A DNA stretch of 64,000 nucleotides from Winogradskyella vidalii (GTDB taxonomy: Bacteria > Bacteroidota > Bacteroidia > Flavobacteriales > Flavobacteriaceae): assembly GCF_013403955.1 (NCBI RefSeq), contig NZ_JABFDG010000004.1, forward strand, positions 309,298 through 373,297, in the 5' to 3' direction. Of the stretch, positions 42,487 to 51,409 are shown in pieces (position 1 is the first letter of the stretch; the number at the start of each line of letters is the position of its first letter). The position numbers and the translations under genes were made by a program. Under the pieces are notes generated by a model. That model did no database searches. It was not told the DNA's origin and worked only from the letters and a program-made list of their open reading frames with translations.

Positions 42487-43275
42487 ATGAGTTTTGCAAA
42501 ATGGATTGGTGGTGCTTTAGGTTGGTCTTTTGGTGGTCCTATTGGTGCTATTATTGGTTTGGCTGTAGGTAGTTTTGTTGATAATATTGCAGAAAAGAAT
42601 GCTCCTTTATTAGGTGATCGTCAAGCCGGAAGGCAAGGTGATACCTACAGAACAAAGCCAAATTATGGTCAGCGTACATCACGACCACAAACACAATCGG
42701 GTGATTTTGAAGTGAGTTTGTTAATTCTGGCTTCCATTGTTATTAAAGCTGATGGTAAGCAAGATCAACGCGAATTAGATTTTGTACGTCAACAATTTAC
42801 CAATATGTATGGTAAAGATAGAGCCAATCATGCTTTTGAGTTATTTAAGCGTATTAATAAACAAAATATATCCACACGTCAGGTTTGTTTACAAATTAAG
42901 CAGATGATGGATCATGCATCGCGCTTACAGTTGCTTCATTTTTTATTCGGAATAGCGAAAGCCGATGGGATAGTTACTGAAGATGAATTACGTCAGATTT
43001 ACACTATAACAGGTTATTTAGGGATTAGTAACAGGGATTATCAGAGTATAAAAGCGATGTTTTATAACAGTAGTGATAATGCATACAAAATCCTTGAGAT
43101 TGATAAATCAGTATCAGATGCAGAGGTTAAAAAAGCCTACCGTTCTATGGCGAAAAAATACCATCCCGATCGTGTTGGTCATTTGGGTGAAGAACATCGC
43201 GAAGGTGCTGAAGAAAAATTTAGACAGGTGCAAGAATCTTATGAGCACATACAGAAAGAGCGTGGTTTTAAATAA
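42487..43275 (+). CDS. DnaJ-domain protein with TerB-like domain (DjlA-like)
   Basis: 262 aa. A Gly-rich N-terminus (GGALGWSFGGPIGAIIGLAVG) could insert in the membrane. A TerB-like helical domain follows at about 75-190, then a C-terminal J-domain with the HPD motif (AKKYHPDRVGHL). The J-domain stimulates an Hsp70 (DnaK) partner. The overall layout matches DjlA-like co-chaperones. Transcribed alone. Confidence 0.9.
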   Translation: MSFAKWIGGALGWSFGGPIGAIIGLAVGSFVDNIAEKNAPLLGDRQAGRQGDTYRTKPNYGQRTSRPQTQSGDFEVSLLILASIVIKADGKQDQRELDFVRQQFTNMYGKDRANHAFELFKRINKQNISTRQVCLQIKQMMDHASRLQLLHFLFGIAKADGIVTEDELRQIYTITGYLGISNRDYQSIKAMFYNSSDNAYKILEIDKSVSDAEVKKAYRSMAKKYHPDRVGHLGEEHREGAEEKFRQVQESYEHIQKERGFK

Positions 43276-43304
43276 GGCTTAAGTGCTTTGTGTCTCAGAT
43301 ATAA

Positions 43305-43454
43305 CTAAGCTTGGTCTTCTTTTTCTTTTAGACGTTTTTTAATGTATTTAAAGTAACGTTGGGTTTTATACTTATTGTAAATAAAAACACATAAGACTAT
43401 AAAACCTACAATAATTAATCCGTTTTTACCAGTGAAGTAGTTGAGGAGTGTCAT
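43305..43454 (-). CDS. Small single-pass membrane protein
   Basis: 49 aa: a short N-terminus, one membrane helix (GLIIVGFIVLCVFIY), then a basic tail rich in Lys and ending KEKEDQA. The ATG is at 43454. Length and charge pattern look like a real small membrane protein with a positive cytoplasmic tail, but I know no family. It lies 73 bp downstream of the ABC permease operon end. Confidence 0.6.
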   Translation of the reverse strand: MTLLNYFTGKNGLIIVGFIVLCVFIYNKYKTQRYFKYIKKRLKEKEDQA

Positions 43455-43527
43455 GGTTGATTTAAAATTTTAGCTTTAGTCGATTTTAGATTTGAACCTT
43501 TCATCTACAATTGAAACAATAATTATA

Positions 43528-44688
43528 TCATCCTCTAAACAGGAAGAAATCATCTTTCATATCTTCAATCTGAGCATCTTCGTTAGTTATGATATAATTA
43601 ATGGCTTTTGAGGTAAATTCATCGCCTTTTTTGGTTAATGAAACCACTTGGTTATCCATATGAATCATATTATTTTTTTGAGCTAAATCGAGTACAGATT
43701 TCGCACGGACTTTTTGCCAATTGATATGTTCATAAAGATGATTAACGTGGCGTTCTTCAACTTCATCATGATTTTTTAAATGCAACAGAAAGGTTAATAA
43801 AGACACCTCCGTACGTTGCTGTTTTTCTCTATACATCACCGCAATTATACCTTTTGATGGCGCAAATAAATATACCAATAGAAATACGACTCCAAGAATG
43901 GTTGTAATAGATCCCGCAATAGAAGCGTCTAGACAATGGGCAACCCAATACCCAAAAATAGCACTAAACACGCCGAAGCTAATTGCTAAAATGAGCATCT
44001 TCTTTAAATCTGTGGTTAGCAAATAGGCCGAGGCGGCTGGAGCAATCATTAAAGCAACAACCAAAATAGCACCAACGGCATCAAATGCACCAACCGTTGT
44101 AACGGAGGAAACAGACATTAAACCGTAATGTATAACTGCCGGTGAAAATCCAAGGGAAGCCGTTAAGCCTTTGTCAAATGTGCTTACTTTCAATTCTTTA
44201 AAGAACAGGATAAGTAGTGTAATTGTAATAAGTAATATAGATCCAACCACCCATAGTGATTTTGGGCCTACATCAGTACCACCAATTAATAGTCGATCAA
44301 AAGGTGCGAAAGCTAATTCTCCTAGTAAAACGGCATCAACATCTAAATGTACATCGTTGGCATTTTTAGCTATCATAATAACACCGATACTAAATAAAGC
44401 AGGAAACACCAGGCCAATAGCGGTATCTTCTTTTACTAAACCTGTTTTCTGAATGTATTCTACAAGGACGACTGTTATAATTCCGGTTAAAGCGGCTAAA
44501 AGAATCAGTACAGGAGAATTTAAATCTTGCGTTATAAAAAAACCAATCACTATTCCAGGTAAAATAGCATGGCTGATGGCATCGCTAATCATCGCCATTT
44601 TTCTTAGAACTAAAAATGTTCCAGGAATAGCACATGCAATAGCAACTAAACTTGCTATAATTTGTATTTCTAATTGTGCACTATTCAT
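43528..44688 (-). CDS. Metal ABC transporter permease with C-terminal winged-helix extension (TroD/MntD-like)
   Basis: 386 aa from the ATG at 44688. Residues ~1-280 are an ABC-3 family permease with eight or so helices (VLRKMAMISDAISHAILPG is the typical segment). An extra ~100-residue cytoplasmic tail (ERHVNHLYEHINWQKVRAKS ... MIHMDNQVVSLTKKGDEFTS) resembles a DtxR/ArsR-type winged helix. Start and the other permease's stop overlap by 8 bp (44681-44688). It would form a heterodimer with the next gene's product for Mn/Zn/Fe import. Confidence 0.88.
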   Translation of the reverse strand: MNSAQLEIQIIASLVAIACAIPGTFLVLRKMAMISDAISHAILPGIVIGFFITQDLNSPVLILLAALTGIITVVLVEYIQKTGLVKEDTAIGLVFPALFSIGVIMIAKNANDVHLDVDAVLLGELAFAPFDRLLIGGTDVGPKSLWVVGSILLITITLLILFFKELKVSTFDKGLTASLGFSPAVIHYGLMSVSSVTTVGAFDAVGAILVVALMIAPAASAYLLTTDLKKMLILAISFGVFSAIFGYWVAHCLDASIAGSITTILGVVFLLVYLFAPSKGIIAVMYREKQQRTEVSLLTFLLHLKNHDEVEERHVNHLYEHINWQKVRAKSVLDLAQKNNMIHMDNQVVSLTKKGDEFTSKAINYIITNEDAQIEDMKDDFFLFRG

Positions 44689-45808
44689 CTTCTGTCTCTT
44701 GTTTGGTGTATAAGTTAGCTGCGGTTTCAAAACCTGTTTCGGTTAAACTCCACATGCTTCCATTAATCTTAACATAGTTTTTATCTACTAATTTTTGAAG
44801 TGTACTTTTAGTGTAACCGTGAAAATTATTTAAGAGTTTAATTTTGTGAGGGTGGGATGTGTTTTCATGTGTTTCTGCAATATGATACATAAAGGCTAAC
44901 GTTTTATGTAATTCTAAATCACGTCGATTTTTAATGACCCTAATTTGTTTAAATAAAAGGCCTCGGCTAGGTGAAAATATAAATGAAAAGCCAACAAATA
45001 CACTGGCTACAAGCACAATAACAGGTCCTGTGGATAAGTTGTTTTGACTGGCGCTAATCGCTGTGCCAAAAACCCCTGAAAACGCACCAAATACGGCTGC
45101 TAAAAAGACCATTTTAGCTAAGCTGTTAGTCCATTGTCTCGCTGCTGCTGCTGGTGCTAAAAGCATGGCACTCATTAAAACAACACCAACGGTTTGAAGC
45201 CCTAATACAATAGCTAAAACAATGAAAACTGTAATTAGAATATCTATAGTCTTAGTATTAAAACCAAGTGTTTTTGTGTAGTCGGCATCAAAAAGTAAAA
45301 TTTTAAATTCTTTCCAAAAAGTGAGCATTACCATCAGGCAAATCCCTGTAACGATAGCCATCATCCAAACATCACTTTCTACTAAAGTAGCAGCTTGGCC
45401 AAAAAGATATTTATCTAAACCTGCTTGATTGGCGTTAGGTTGTTTTTGAATAAAGGTGAGTAATAACATTCCAAAACCAAAAAACACAGATAGAATAAGG
45501 CCTAATGCGGTGTCGGATTTTAAATGGGTTTTTGTAACGATATTTTTTATCCAGAAGGTTCCAATAAGTCCACTCACCAATGCACCGATGAGAAGGGTAT
45601 TTGTGTCTTTGGCACCTGTAATTAAAAAGGCAATTGCAATACCAGGTAAGGCGGCATGTGAAATGGCGTCACCTAATAAACTTTGTTTTCTAAGCACTGC
45701 AAAACTTCCTAGCATTCCGGTAATTGCCCCTAAAATGGCGGTGCCTAATGTAATAGTTCTAAGCGTATAGTCTGTAAAGACGAGTTCTATATATTTTGAT
45801 ATGTCCAT
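44681..45808 (-). CDS. Metal ABC transporter permease with C-terminal winged-helix extension (TroC/MntC-like)
   Basis: 375 aa. ABC-3 permease domain with VLRKQSLLGDAISHAALPG near the N-terminus. The C-terminal ~90 residues (HKTLAFMYHIAETHEN ... LQKLVDKNYVKINGSMWSLT) look like a winged helix, as in its partner. The gap to the ATPase gene upstream (136 bp) contains an inverted pair of family B repeats, so ATPase and permease levels may be uncoupled. Confidence 0.88.
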   Translation of the reverse strand: MDISKYIELVFTDYTLRTITLGTAILGAITGMLGSFAVLRKQSLLGDAISHAALPGIAIAFLITGAKDTNTLLIGALVSGLIGTFWIKNIVTKTHLKSDTALGLILSVFFGFGMLLLTFIQKQPNANQAGLDKYLFGQAATLVESDVWMMAIVTGICLMVMLTFWKEFKILLFDADYTKTLGFNTKTIDILITVFIVLAIVLGLQTVGVVLMSAMLLAPAAAARQWTNSLAKMVFLAAVFGAFSGVFGTAISASQNNLSTGPVIVLVASVFVGFSFIFSPSRGLLFKQIRVIKNRRDLELHKTLAFMYHIAETHENTSHPHKIKLLNNFHGYTKSTLQKLVDKNYVKINGSMWSLTETGFETAANLYTKQETEDE

Positions 45809-45809
45809 A

Positions 45810-45888
45810 ATTCCTGCGAAAGTAGTAATCTTCCGTTTCGCAATAGTTTACTTTGTTTTTTTAGATTCCTGCTTTCGCAGGAATGACG
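45810..45888. repeat. Inverted pair of family B REP-like elements
   Basis: A decayed copy (ATTCCTGCGAAAGTAGTAAT, from 45810) faces a good copy (GATTCCTGCTTTCGCAGGAA, from 45865). Together they form an inverted pair like that at 16156-16229. Located inside the metal-transport operon. Confidence 0.75.
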
Positions 45889-45944
45889 GCATTTTTTTAT
45901 ATTAGTAACAGTAAATACCGCAAACTGAGATTGCGACTATTTTT

Positions 45945-46724
45945 CTATTCCTGAATACTCACTTGGTAATTTATACCATAAGTTTTTGTTAAGTTATCAT
46001 CATTAAAAATATCTTTTACAGGGCCTGTAGCAATTTTTTTCACGTTTAAAAAGGTCACCCAATCAAAATATTCAGGGACGGTTTGCAAATCATGATGAAC
46101 TACGATGACGGTTTTACCTGCTCTTCGTAATTCTTTTAAAATGTTTATAATAGCTATTTCGGTAGTAGCATCAACCCCTTGAAAGGGTTCGTCCATAAAA
46201 TAGATGGATGCATTTTGCACCAAAGCACGAGCTAGGAAAATGCGTTGTTGTTGTCCTCCAGAAAGTTGACTAATTTGTCTGTTTTTAAATGGTAGCATGC
46301 CTACTTTTTCTAAGGCTTCTAGGGAGGCTTTCTTTTCCTTTTGTCCAGGGCGTTTTATCCAGCCCAAACTGCCATAAGTTCCCATCATAACAACATCTAA
46401 AGCTGTGGTTGGAAAATCCCAATCGACACTCCCTTTTTGTGGAACATAGGCGACTAATCGGCGTTGTTTTTCGTAAGGCTTTCCGTAAATTGTAACACTA
46501 CCAGCAATAGGTTTTAAAATGCCTAAAATAGATTTTATTAGGGTTGATTTACCTGCGCCATTTGGGCCAACTATAGCCATAAGTACGCCTTCTGGAATTT
46601 CTAAATCAATATCCCAAAGTACCGGTTTGTAGTTATAGGCAACCGTAAGGTCATCTACTTTTACGGCAAACACTCTTTCGGAAGCGGTACTAGGTTTTAT
46701 ATCTTCCTTCGATTCGTTTCTCAT
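45945..46724 (-). CDS. Metal ABC transporter ATP-binding protein (TroB/MntB-like)
   Basis: 259 aa. Walker [12 protein letters not shown]-loop in [13 protein letters not shown], signature LSGGQQQR, Walker [12 protein letters not shown] and switch His in VVHHDLQ are all present. The QKxxVDWDFP pattern is typical of Mn/Zn/Fe-chelate importers. It energises the two permeases downstream. Operon order on the minus strand: binding protein, ATPase, permease, permease. Confidence 0.94.
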   Translation of the reverse strand: MRNESKEDIKPSTASERVFAVKVDDLTVAYNYKPVLWDIDLEIPEGVLMAIVGPNGAGKSTLIKSILGILKPIAGSVTIYGKPYEKQRRLVAYVPQKGSVDWDFPTTALDVVMMGTYGSLGWIKRPGQKEKKASLEALEKVGMLPFKNRQISQLSGGQQQRIFLARALVQNASIYFMDEPFQGVDATTEIAIINILKELRRAGKTVIVVHHDLQTVPEYFDWVTFLNVKKIATGPVKDIFNDDNLTKTYGINYQVSIQE

Positions 46725-46747
46725 TTTAAAATTGAACTAAATTTCTT

Positions 46748-46771
46748 GAGATTCCTGCCTTCGCAGGAATT
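46748..46771. repeat. REP-like element, family B
   Basis: ATTCCTGCCTTCGCAGGAAT palindrome with near-perfect arms, in the short gap between binding-protein and ATPase genes. Its end touches the stop codon of the binding-protein gene. Confidence 0.8.
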
Positions 46772-47685
46772 TATTTCAGTGCATTAACTATCGTATTCAC
46801 ATTATATTCAAACATGCCAAGATAAGTGCCTTCAAGTGTTCCGGCGTTTCCGAGTGCATCAGAATACAGTGTGCCCCCTATTTTTACATCGTGTCCTCTA
46901 GAGTTTACTGAGGCTTGTAAGGCTTCAATAGTTCGTTTTGGAACCGAGCTTTCTATGAATATGGCTTTGATTTGTTTTTCGATAATAAAATTAGCTAATT
47001 TTTGAACATCTTGAACACCAGCTTCTGTTGCGGTAGAAATACCCTGAAGGCCAACGACTTCAAATCCGTAAGCTTTTCCAAAATAATTAAAAGCATCATG
47101 TGCGGTGACTAAGATTCTTTTTTCTTCAGGAAGTGTGGTTATGGTTTCTTTTATGGTGTTTTGAAGGGTTTCTAGCTTTAAGATATAAGCTGTTTTGTTG
47201 GCCATGTAGGTGTCAGCATTTTTTGGGTCTTTTTCAGCTAAAACTGCAGCTGCTTTTTCTGCAAATTGTTCAAAATAGTTAATATCAAACCATACATGCG
47301 GATCGTAATTAGAAGCAAAATACTCCGAACCAATTAAGGTGTTTTTGTCTAAGGCATCACTAAGTGCTATGGTGGTTTTATTGGTGCTTTCCATTTTTTC
47401 AAGTACTTCTACTAATTTTCCTTCTAAGTGTAAACCGCTATAAAAAATAATATCAGCATTTACGAGCTTAGATACATCACCTTCACTTGCTTTGTAAAGG
47501 TGAGGATCAACCCCAGAGCCCATTAAACCTTGTACGTTTATTAAATCACCACCTATATTTTGTACTAAATCAGTAATCATCGTGGTTGTGGTAACAATAT
47601 TAAGTTTTCCGTTATCTGCGTTGGAACCCTCTTTGCAGGCTGTAAAAATGAGCGAGATAGCTAATAGGAAAATTATTTTTTTCAT
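46771..47685 (-). CDS. Metal ABC transporter substrate-binding lipoprotein (TroA-like)
   Basis: 304 aa lipoprotein with lipobox IFTACKEGS. Metal-ligand segments are VDPHLYKASEGD, YDPHVWFDI and VTAHDAFNYF, with an Asp in LYSDALG. The third position is His, as in TroA, rather than the Glu of PsaA-type Mn proteins. The stretch VTAHDAFNYFGKAYGFEV closely recalls Treponema TroA. It would capture Zn2+ or Mn2+ in the periplasm for the ABC importer; metal choice cannot be settled from sequence. Confidence 0.93.
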   Translation of the reverse strand: MKKIIFLLAISLIFTACKEGSNADNGKLNIVTTTTMITDLVQNIGGDLINVQGLMGSGVDPHLYKASEGDVSKLVNADIIFYSGLHLEGKLVEVLEKMESTNKTTIALSDALDKNTLIGSEYFASNYDPHVWFDINYFEQFAEKAAAVLAEKDPKNADTYMANKTAYILKLETLQNTIKETITTLPEEKRILVTAHDAFNYFGKAYGFEVVGLQGISTATEAGVQDVQKLANFIIEKQIKAIFIESSVPKRTIEALQASVNSRGHDVKIGGTLYSDALGNAGTLEGTYLGMFEYNVNTIVNALK

Positions 47686-47714
47686 ATATCTAAATATTTA
47701 TTACGAAGATACTA

Positions 47715-47735
47715 AATGTTGAAATATTTAACATT
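47715..47735 (-). promoter_or_regulatory. Palindrome upstream of the TroA-like operon
   Basis: AATGTT-N9-AACATT with an AT-rich centre, 30 bp upstream of the binding-protein ATG. A near-match to a -7 box on the minus strand (TATCTTCG) follows directly. It is a candidate operator for a metal-responsive repressor. It does not resemble the TTTAGG...CTAAA site at 51346. Confidence 0.4.
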
Positions 47736-47865
47736 AAACTTTAGTAGCAATTTGTAAAAAGTAATTTTTTTTGTGCGTTTGCTTAATGGTCTAAGCAGTC
47801 TTATTATTTGGTAGTAAAGTGATAAATCTTGGCTGTGGTTTCTGTAAGTGTTTTGGCTGATGTTA

Positions 47866-48315
47866 TTATTGAGAATTCAGTTCAGATTTAAGTGTTTTGT
47901 ACAGCTGTGTTTGTTTGTGTTTTGCCCCGTCTTTTTTTTGTTCTGTAAAATTAAAATATGTCAGCGCAGCACGTCTTAACTCGGATTGTAATATAGTTTT
48001 ATCGTTGTGTTTTGAGTTTTTAAGACGCAAAAGAAAAATAATCTTTCGTTTTAGCATATTTTCGGCTTCAGATAAGTTTTCTAAGGCTTCGTAAGTGTTT
48101 ATAAGGTTATTGCAGGATATGAGATATATTTGAGCAAAAGGAATTTTTAGTTCTTTGCAATTTGTGGGGTAGTTATTTAAAACTTCAGACCTGTATAACG
48201 CATTTTTATAGCCAATTAATGCTTTCGTGAATTGTTTTTCTTCGAAGAGTTTATTGGACGTTTTTGTTTTAGTCTTCCAGTAATTTTCTATATGATTGAG
48301 GCAAATATCGCTCAT
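47866..48315 (-). CDS. TPR-like hypothetical protein
   Basis: 149 aa, entirely helical by composition. Repeats such as LFEEKQFTKALIGYKNAL and NNLINTYEALENLSEAENML suggest two or three tetratricopeptide units. No signal peptide or membrane segment. It sits alone between the metal transporter and thioredoxin genes; no function can be assigned. Confidence 0.7.
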   Translation of the reverse strand: MSDICLNHIENYWKTKTKTSNKLFEEKQFTKALIGYKNALYRSEVLNNYPTNCKELKIPFAQIYLISCNNLINTYEALENLSEAENMLKRKIIFLLRLKNSKHNDKTILQSELRRAALTYFNFTEQKKDGAKHKQTQLYKTLKSELNSQ

Positions 48316-48348
48316 GTGTAATTTTTTTTTAATTGATAGACAACTATA

Positions 48349-48371
48349 CCGCTTTTTACTACAAAAAGCGG
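48349..48371. other. Perfect hairpin in intergenic DNA
   Basis: CCGCTTTTT / AAAAAGCGG arms of 9 bp with loop ACTAC. There is no clear T-tail outside the stem, so terminator activity is doubtful. It lies between two minus-strand genes. Confidence 0.4.
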
Positions 48372-48462
48372 CAGGGCCTAACTCTTAGAATATGAAAAAA
48401 ATAGTAACAGTTACTTGGTTACTATGCTGTTAATGCCACTGTTTAACGTAGCATTAGTAGGT

Positions 48463-48939
48463 TTAATTAAGCATATTTAATAATTGCTTAGAGGTATAAT
48501 AATTGTAAACCTGTTGTTCTATACCGAAATCTTTATTATAGATTAACGTTGCAGGCAGTATTACTTGTTCACCATCTTGAGATGCTAAAAGCAATGGCAA
48601 CTCGTGTATGCCATTGCGTTTTGTTTTTGCTTGTTTGTTGGTAAAAGTGACGCCATCAAAAACAATAGTTTCTAAAGATTCAACATCCATTTTTGAGGCG
48701 TAGTAATCACTGTTTATTTTCTTTATAATCGCTGTTTTAGTAAAGACTTCGCGGTCTAATTTTTTACAATAGGCACACCACTCCGCATTAAAATAGATGA
48801 ATACTGGTTTTGGTTCTTGCGCAATTGCTTTTTCTAGTTCTGCCCATGTTTTCCACTGAATTTCTGCTTCATTTTCATTCTGAGACAATACCATCTGAGA
48901 AACAAGAAGGAATACTAATATTGAAAATACATATTTCAT
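48463..48939 (-). CDS. Periplasmic thioredoxin-like protein
   Basis: 158 aa with a signal peptide (VFSILVFLLVSQMVLSQ). The thioredoxin active site is AEWCAYCKKLD (CxxC near residue 57), in the family of thioredoxin-like proteins with KPVFIYFNAEWC. It probably reduces disulfides in the periplasm. It is 11 bp downstream of a TonB receptor gene and co-transcribed, so it could help fold the receptor or handle the reduction of its cargo. Confidence 0.87.
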   Translation of the reverse strand: MKYVFSILVFLLVSQMVLSQNENEAEIQWKTWAELEKAIAQEPKPVFIYFNAEWCAYCKKLDREVFTKTAIIKKINSDYYASKMDVESLETIVFDGVTFTNKQAKTKRNGIHELPLLLASQDGEQVILPATLIYNKDFGIEQQVYNYYTSKQLLNMLN

Positions 48940-48950
48940 ACCAAGAGGGA

Positions 48951-51305
48951 CTAAAAGTCGCCAAATCTAAGTCCGATAAAGAATGTTCGTGGTCGGTTTG
49001 GCCCATAAATGTAAGTTGAATCTCTTCCTGCACCACTATCAAAATCACTTTGGTAGCTGTTAAATAGGTTTTGAACACCACCACTTAATTCCATATGAAA
49101 GTTTTCAATAGGGTCAAAATGATAGGTTAGTTTCGTCGTCATATCAACAAACGATTCAGTATCATTTAAGGCTACAAATCCAGAATCACTTACTACAAGA
49201 GGTACAATCATTGAACCGGTATAATTTCCTGTAACATCTAATTTAAATGATTCGCTCATTTGCCAATTAGTAGTTATAAATCCATAGGTATTAGGAGATC
49301 TTACAAATTCATCAAGAATAACATCTTGTTCACCCGTAATAGAGCCATCGGCTTCAAATAGTACTTGGTCTTCTTTATATATTGATTTTTGCAACGTTAC
49401 ACCGGCTTGGAAAAACAATTCTGAACTTGGTGACACGCTCAATTCAATATTAGCTCCTGCAACATAAGCACCAGAGCCATTTCTAGTTTCTTCTAAAATA
49501 GAGCTGTTAGATAAAGATGCGCCTGTACTCACAATAGTAAAAGGGTTTTTTAATGTGGTATAGAAGCCTTCAACTAATACGTTGGTTTGTGTTTTGTTGA
49601 AATCTTTGGTGTAGTCAAAAGAGGCTGTATAAGCATTTGAATACTCACTTTCTAGTTCGTTTGATAATATGACGAAACGTTGCTCTCCACCAACCGAAGA
49701 AATATGAAGATCTTCGTTGAATGCTTGAGGTGCTCTAAACCCACGAGCGTAACCACCTCTAAATTGAAGGGCATCTGTAAAATTGTAAAGTAAGGTTAGT
49801 CTTGGGCTTATCACGGTTTCAGAAACATCTGAAGAACTTTCAATAGCTTCAATGGTATAATATCCATCTACGTTTACATGGTCTAAACGCGCGCCAACAA
49901 GGGCAGAAAATTTATCTGTAGGTTTCCACTCATATTGACCATACACACCAAGGCTGTTTACTTTTTGGTCCACAAGACGGTTATAACCAATGATAGCATC
50001 ATCAGTGTCGTTTAATTGATATTCTACACCAGTGGTGACAACATCATTGTTGCTAAACGTGTGGTTAAATTTAGCACCAGCAACAAAAGCTAAATCTTTA
50101 GTGTTACCAAAGGCGTTATTTGCTGCAATGGAATCTTCTGCGGTTCTTCCGCCACCAAGTCCGCCGTAGTAACTACCTCTATCTGTATATTGTATAGATG
50201 AGTAAAGACTTAAATTTTGTGTACGTTCATCATTAAAAAGTTCATAATCTATACCTGAAAAAACAGTGTTGTGTTCAAGCTCTTCGGTAACATCGGTAAA
50301 TTGAGGAGATAATTCTAATTTATCACCACCACGTCTATATTCGTTGATAGCGGTAAAATCTAAACCTATTCTACTATTGTCATTAGGTTTTAAAAAGGTT
50401 TTCATTCCTAAAGAGTTATTAGTTAATTCAGTGATTTCACTAAAACCATCACCATTAGCATCATAGGCATCACGATGACGTAAAATACCGTATACCGTTA
50501 CGCCACTTGTTAAATCTTCACTTACAACAGAGCCGTTGATATTAACGCTTCGATCTGCAGTTTCGCCATCTATTAATGCTAAAGAGGAGTTAATTTCCCA
50601 ACTGTCATTTACAGGTTCTTTAGTAATAACATTAACGGTACCTGCAATAGCATTAGAGCCAAATAATGCAGAGCCACCACTACGGACAACCTCTACACGG
50701 TCGATTATGCTAACAGGAATTTGCTCTAAACCATACACGCCATTGAGCGCACTAAATACAGGGCGGCTGTTTACTAGAATTTGTGTGTATTGTCCTTCTA
50801 AACCGTTCATTCGTACTTGTGTGAAACCACAGTTTTGACAATTGGTTTCTAAGCGTACTCCTGGCTGGTAACTTAAACCATCGGCTAAATTTGCAGATTG
50901 TGTGGCATTAAAAAGTTTAGGACTTAATACCTTAACGATTACAGGAGCTTCTTTTTTACTAATGCGATTTCTTGTGGCACTAACGACAACTTGGTCTAAA
51001 CCAAGTACATCTTCAGTTAATTCAAAATTGATGTTTTGATCAGTACCTGCAACTAAGGTGATTTTTTTTTCTTGTGTGCGGTAACCTTGCGATTTAACAA
51101 TCAATGTTATTGCACCAGATTTAACGGTCATTTTATAATCACCATTTTCGTTGGCGTCGGTTCCTTGGGTGCCATTTTTAACATAGATGCTAGCGTACGG
51201 AACAGGAGTTCCTTCAGCTGTTATCTGACCAGAAATTGTGCTTTTATCTTGTTGTGCGGAAACTAAAGTTACCATAAATAAGCTTATGAGGGTAATGTAT
51301 TTCAT
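48951..51305 (-). CDS. TonB-dependent outer-membrane receptor
   Basis: 784 aa. Signal peptide (ITLISLFMVTLVSAQQ), an N-terminal CarboxypepD_reg-like domain (ISGQITAEGTPVPYASIYVK), a plug (VEVVRSGGSALFGSNAIAG), and a beta-barrel ending in FIGLRFGDF. The plug carries LETNCQNCGFTQVRMNGL with a Cys pair, which could form a disulfide. It would import a metal chelate, heme or cobalamin using TonB energy. Divergent from the DtxR-type gene and with a DtxR-like site over its -7 box, it is probably metal-repressed. Confidence 0.92.
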   Translation of the reverse strand: MKYITLISLFMVTLVSAQQDKSTISGQITAEGTPVPYASIYVKNGTQGTDANENGDYKMTVKSGAITLIVKSQGYRTQEKKITLVAGTDQNINFELTEDVLGLDQVVVSATRNRISKKEAPVIVKVLSPKLFNATQSANLADGLSYQPGVRLETNCQNCGFTQVRMNGLEGQYTQILVNSRPVFSALNGVYGLEQIPVSIIDRVEVVRSGGSALFGSNAIAGTVNVITKEPVNDSWEINSSLALIDGETADRSVNINGSVVSEDLTSGVTVYGILRHRDAYDANGDGFSEITELTNNSLGMKTFLKPNDNSRIGLDFTAINEYRRGGDKLELSPQFTDVTEELEHNTVFSGIDYELFNDERTQNLSLYSSIQYTDRGSYYGGLGGGRTAEDSIAANNAFGNTKDLAFVAGAKFNHTFSNNDVVTTGVEYQLNDTDDAIIGYNRLVDQKVNSLGVYGQYEWKPTDKFSALVGARLDHVNVDGYYTIEAIESSSDVSETVISPRLTLLYNFTDALQFRGGYARGFRAPQAFNEDLHISSVGGEQRFVILSNELESEYSNAYTASFDYTKDFNKTQTNVLVEGFYTTLKNPFTIVSTGASLSNSSILEETRNGSGAYVAGANIELSVSPSSELFFQAGVTLQKSIYKEDQVLFEADGSITGEQDVILDEFVRSPNTYGFITTNWQMSESFKLDVTGNYTGSMIVPLVVSDSGFVALNDTESFVDMTTKLTYHFDPIENFHMELSGGVQNLFNSYQSDFDSGAGRDSTYIYGPNRPRTFFIGLRFGDF

Positions 51306-51345
51306 GTGGCTTCTAATTTATTGTTTAGTGTAGTATAATTAATAA

Positions 51346-51393
51346 TTTAGGCAAATCTAAAAATATGTTTTTAATAAAAAAAATATATCTTTG
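51346..51393. promoter_or_regulatory. DtxR/MntR-type operator candidate and divergent promoters
   Basis: TTTAGGCAAATCTAAA (51346-51361) is an imperfect inverted repeat TTTAG-N6-CTAAA, close to the TTTAGG/CCTAAA boxes of SirR/MntR-type repressors. On the minus strand it contains TAGATTTG (51352-51359), a -7 box for the TonB receptor gene. A plus-strand -7 box TATCTTTG (51386-51393) serves the DtxR-type gene, 17 bp before its GTG. Confidence 0.6.
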
Positions 51394-51409
51394 TATAAAT
51401 TAAAAACTA

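Noticed and set aside
43073..43282. Alternative plus-strand frame inside the DnaJ/TerB gene.
   Set aside because: It is an out-of-frame shadow within a well-supported J-domain gene.
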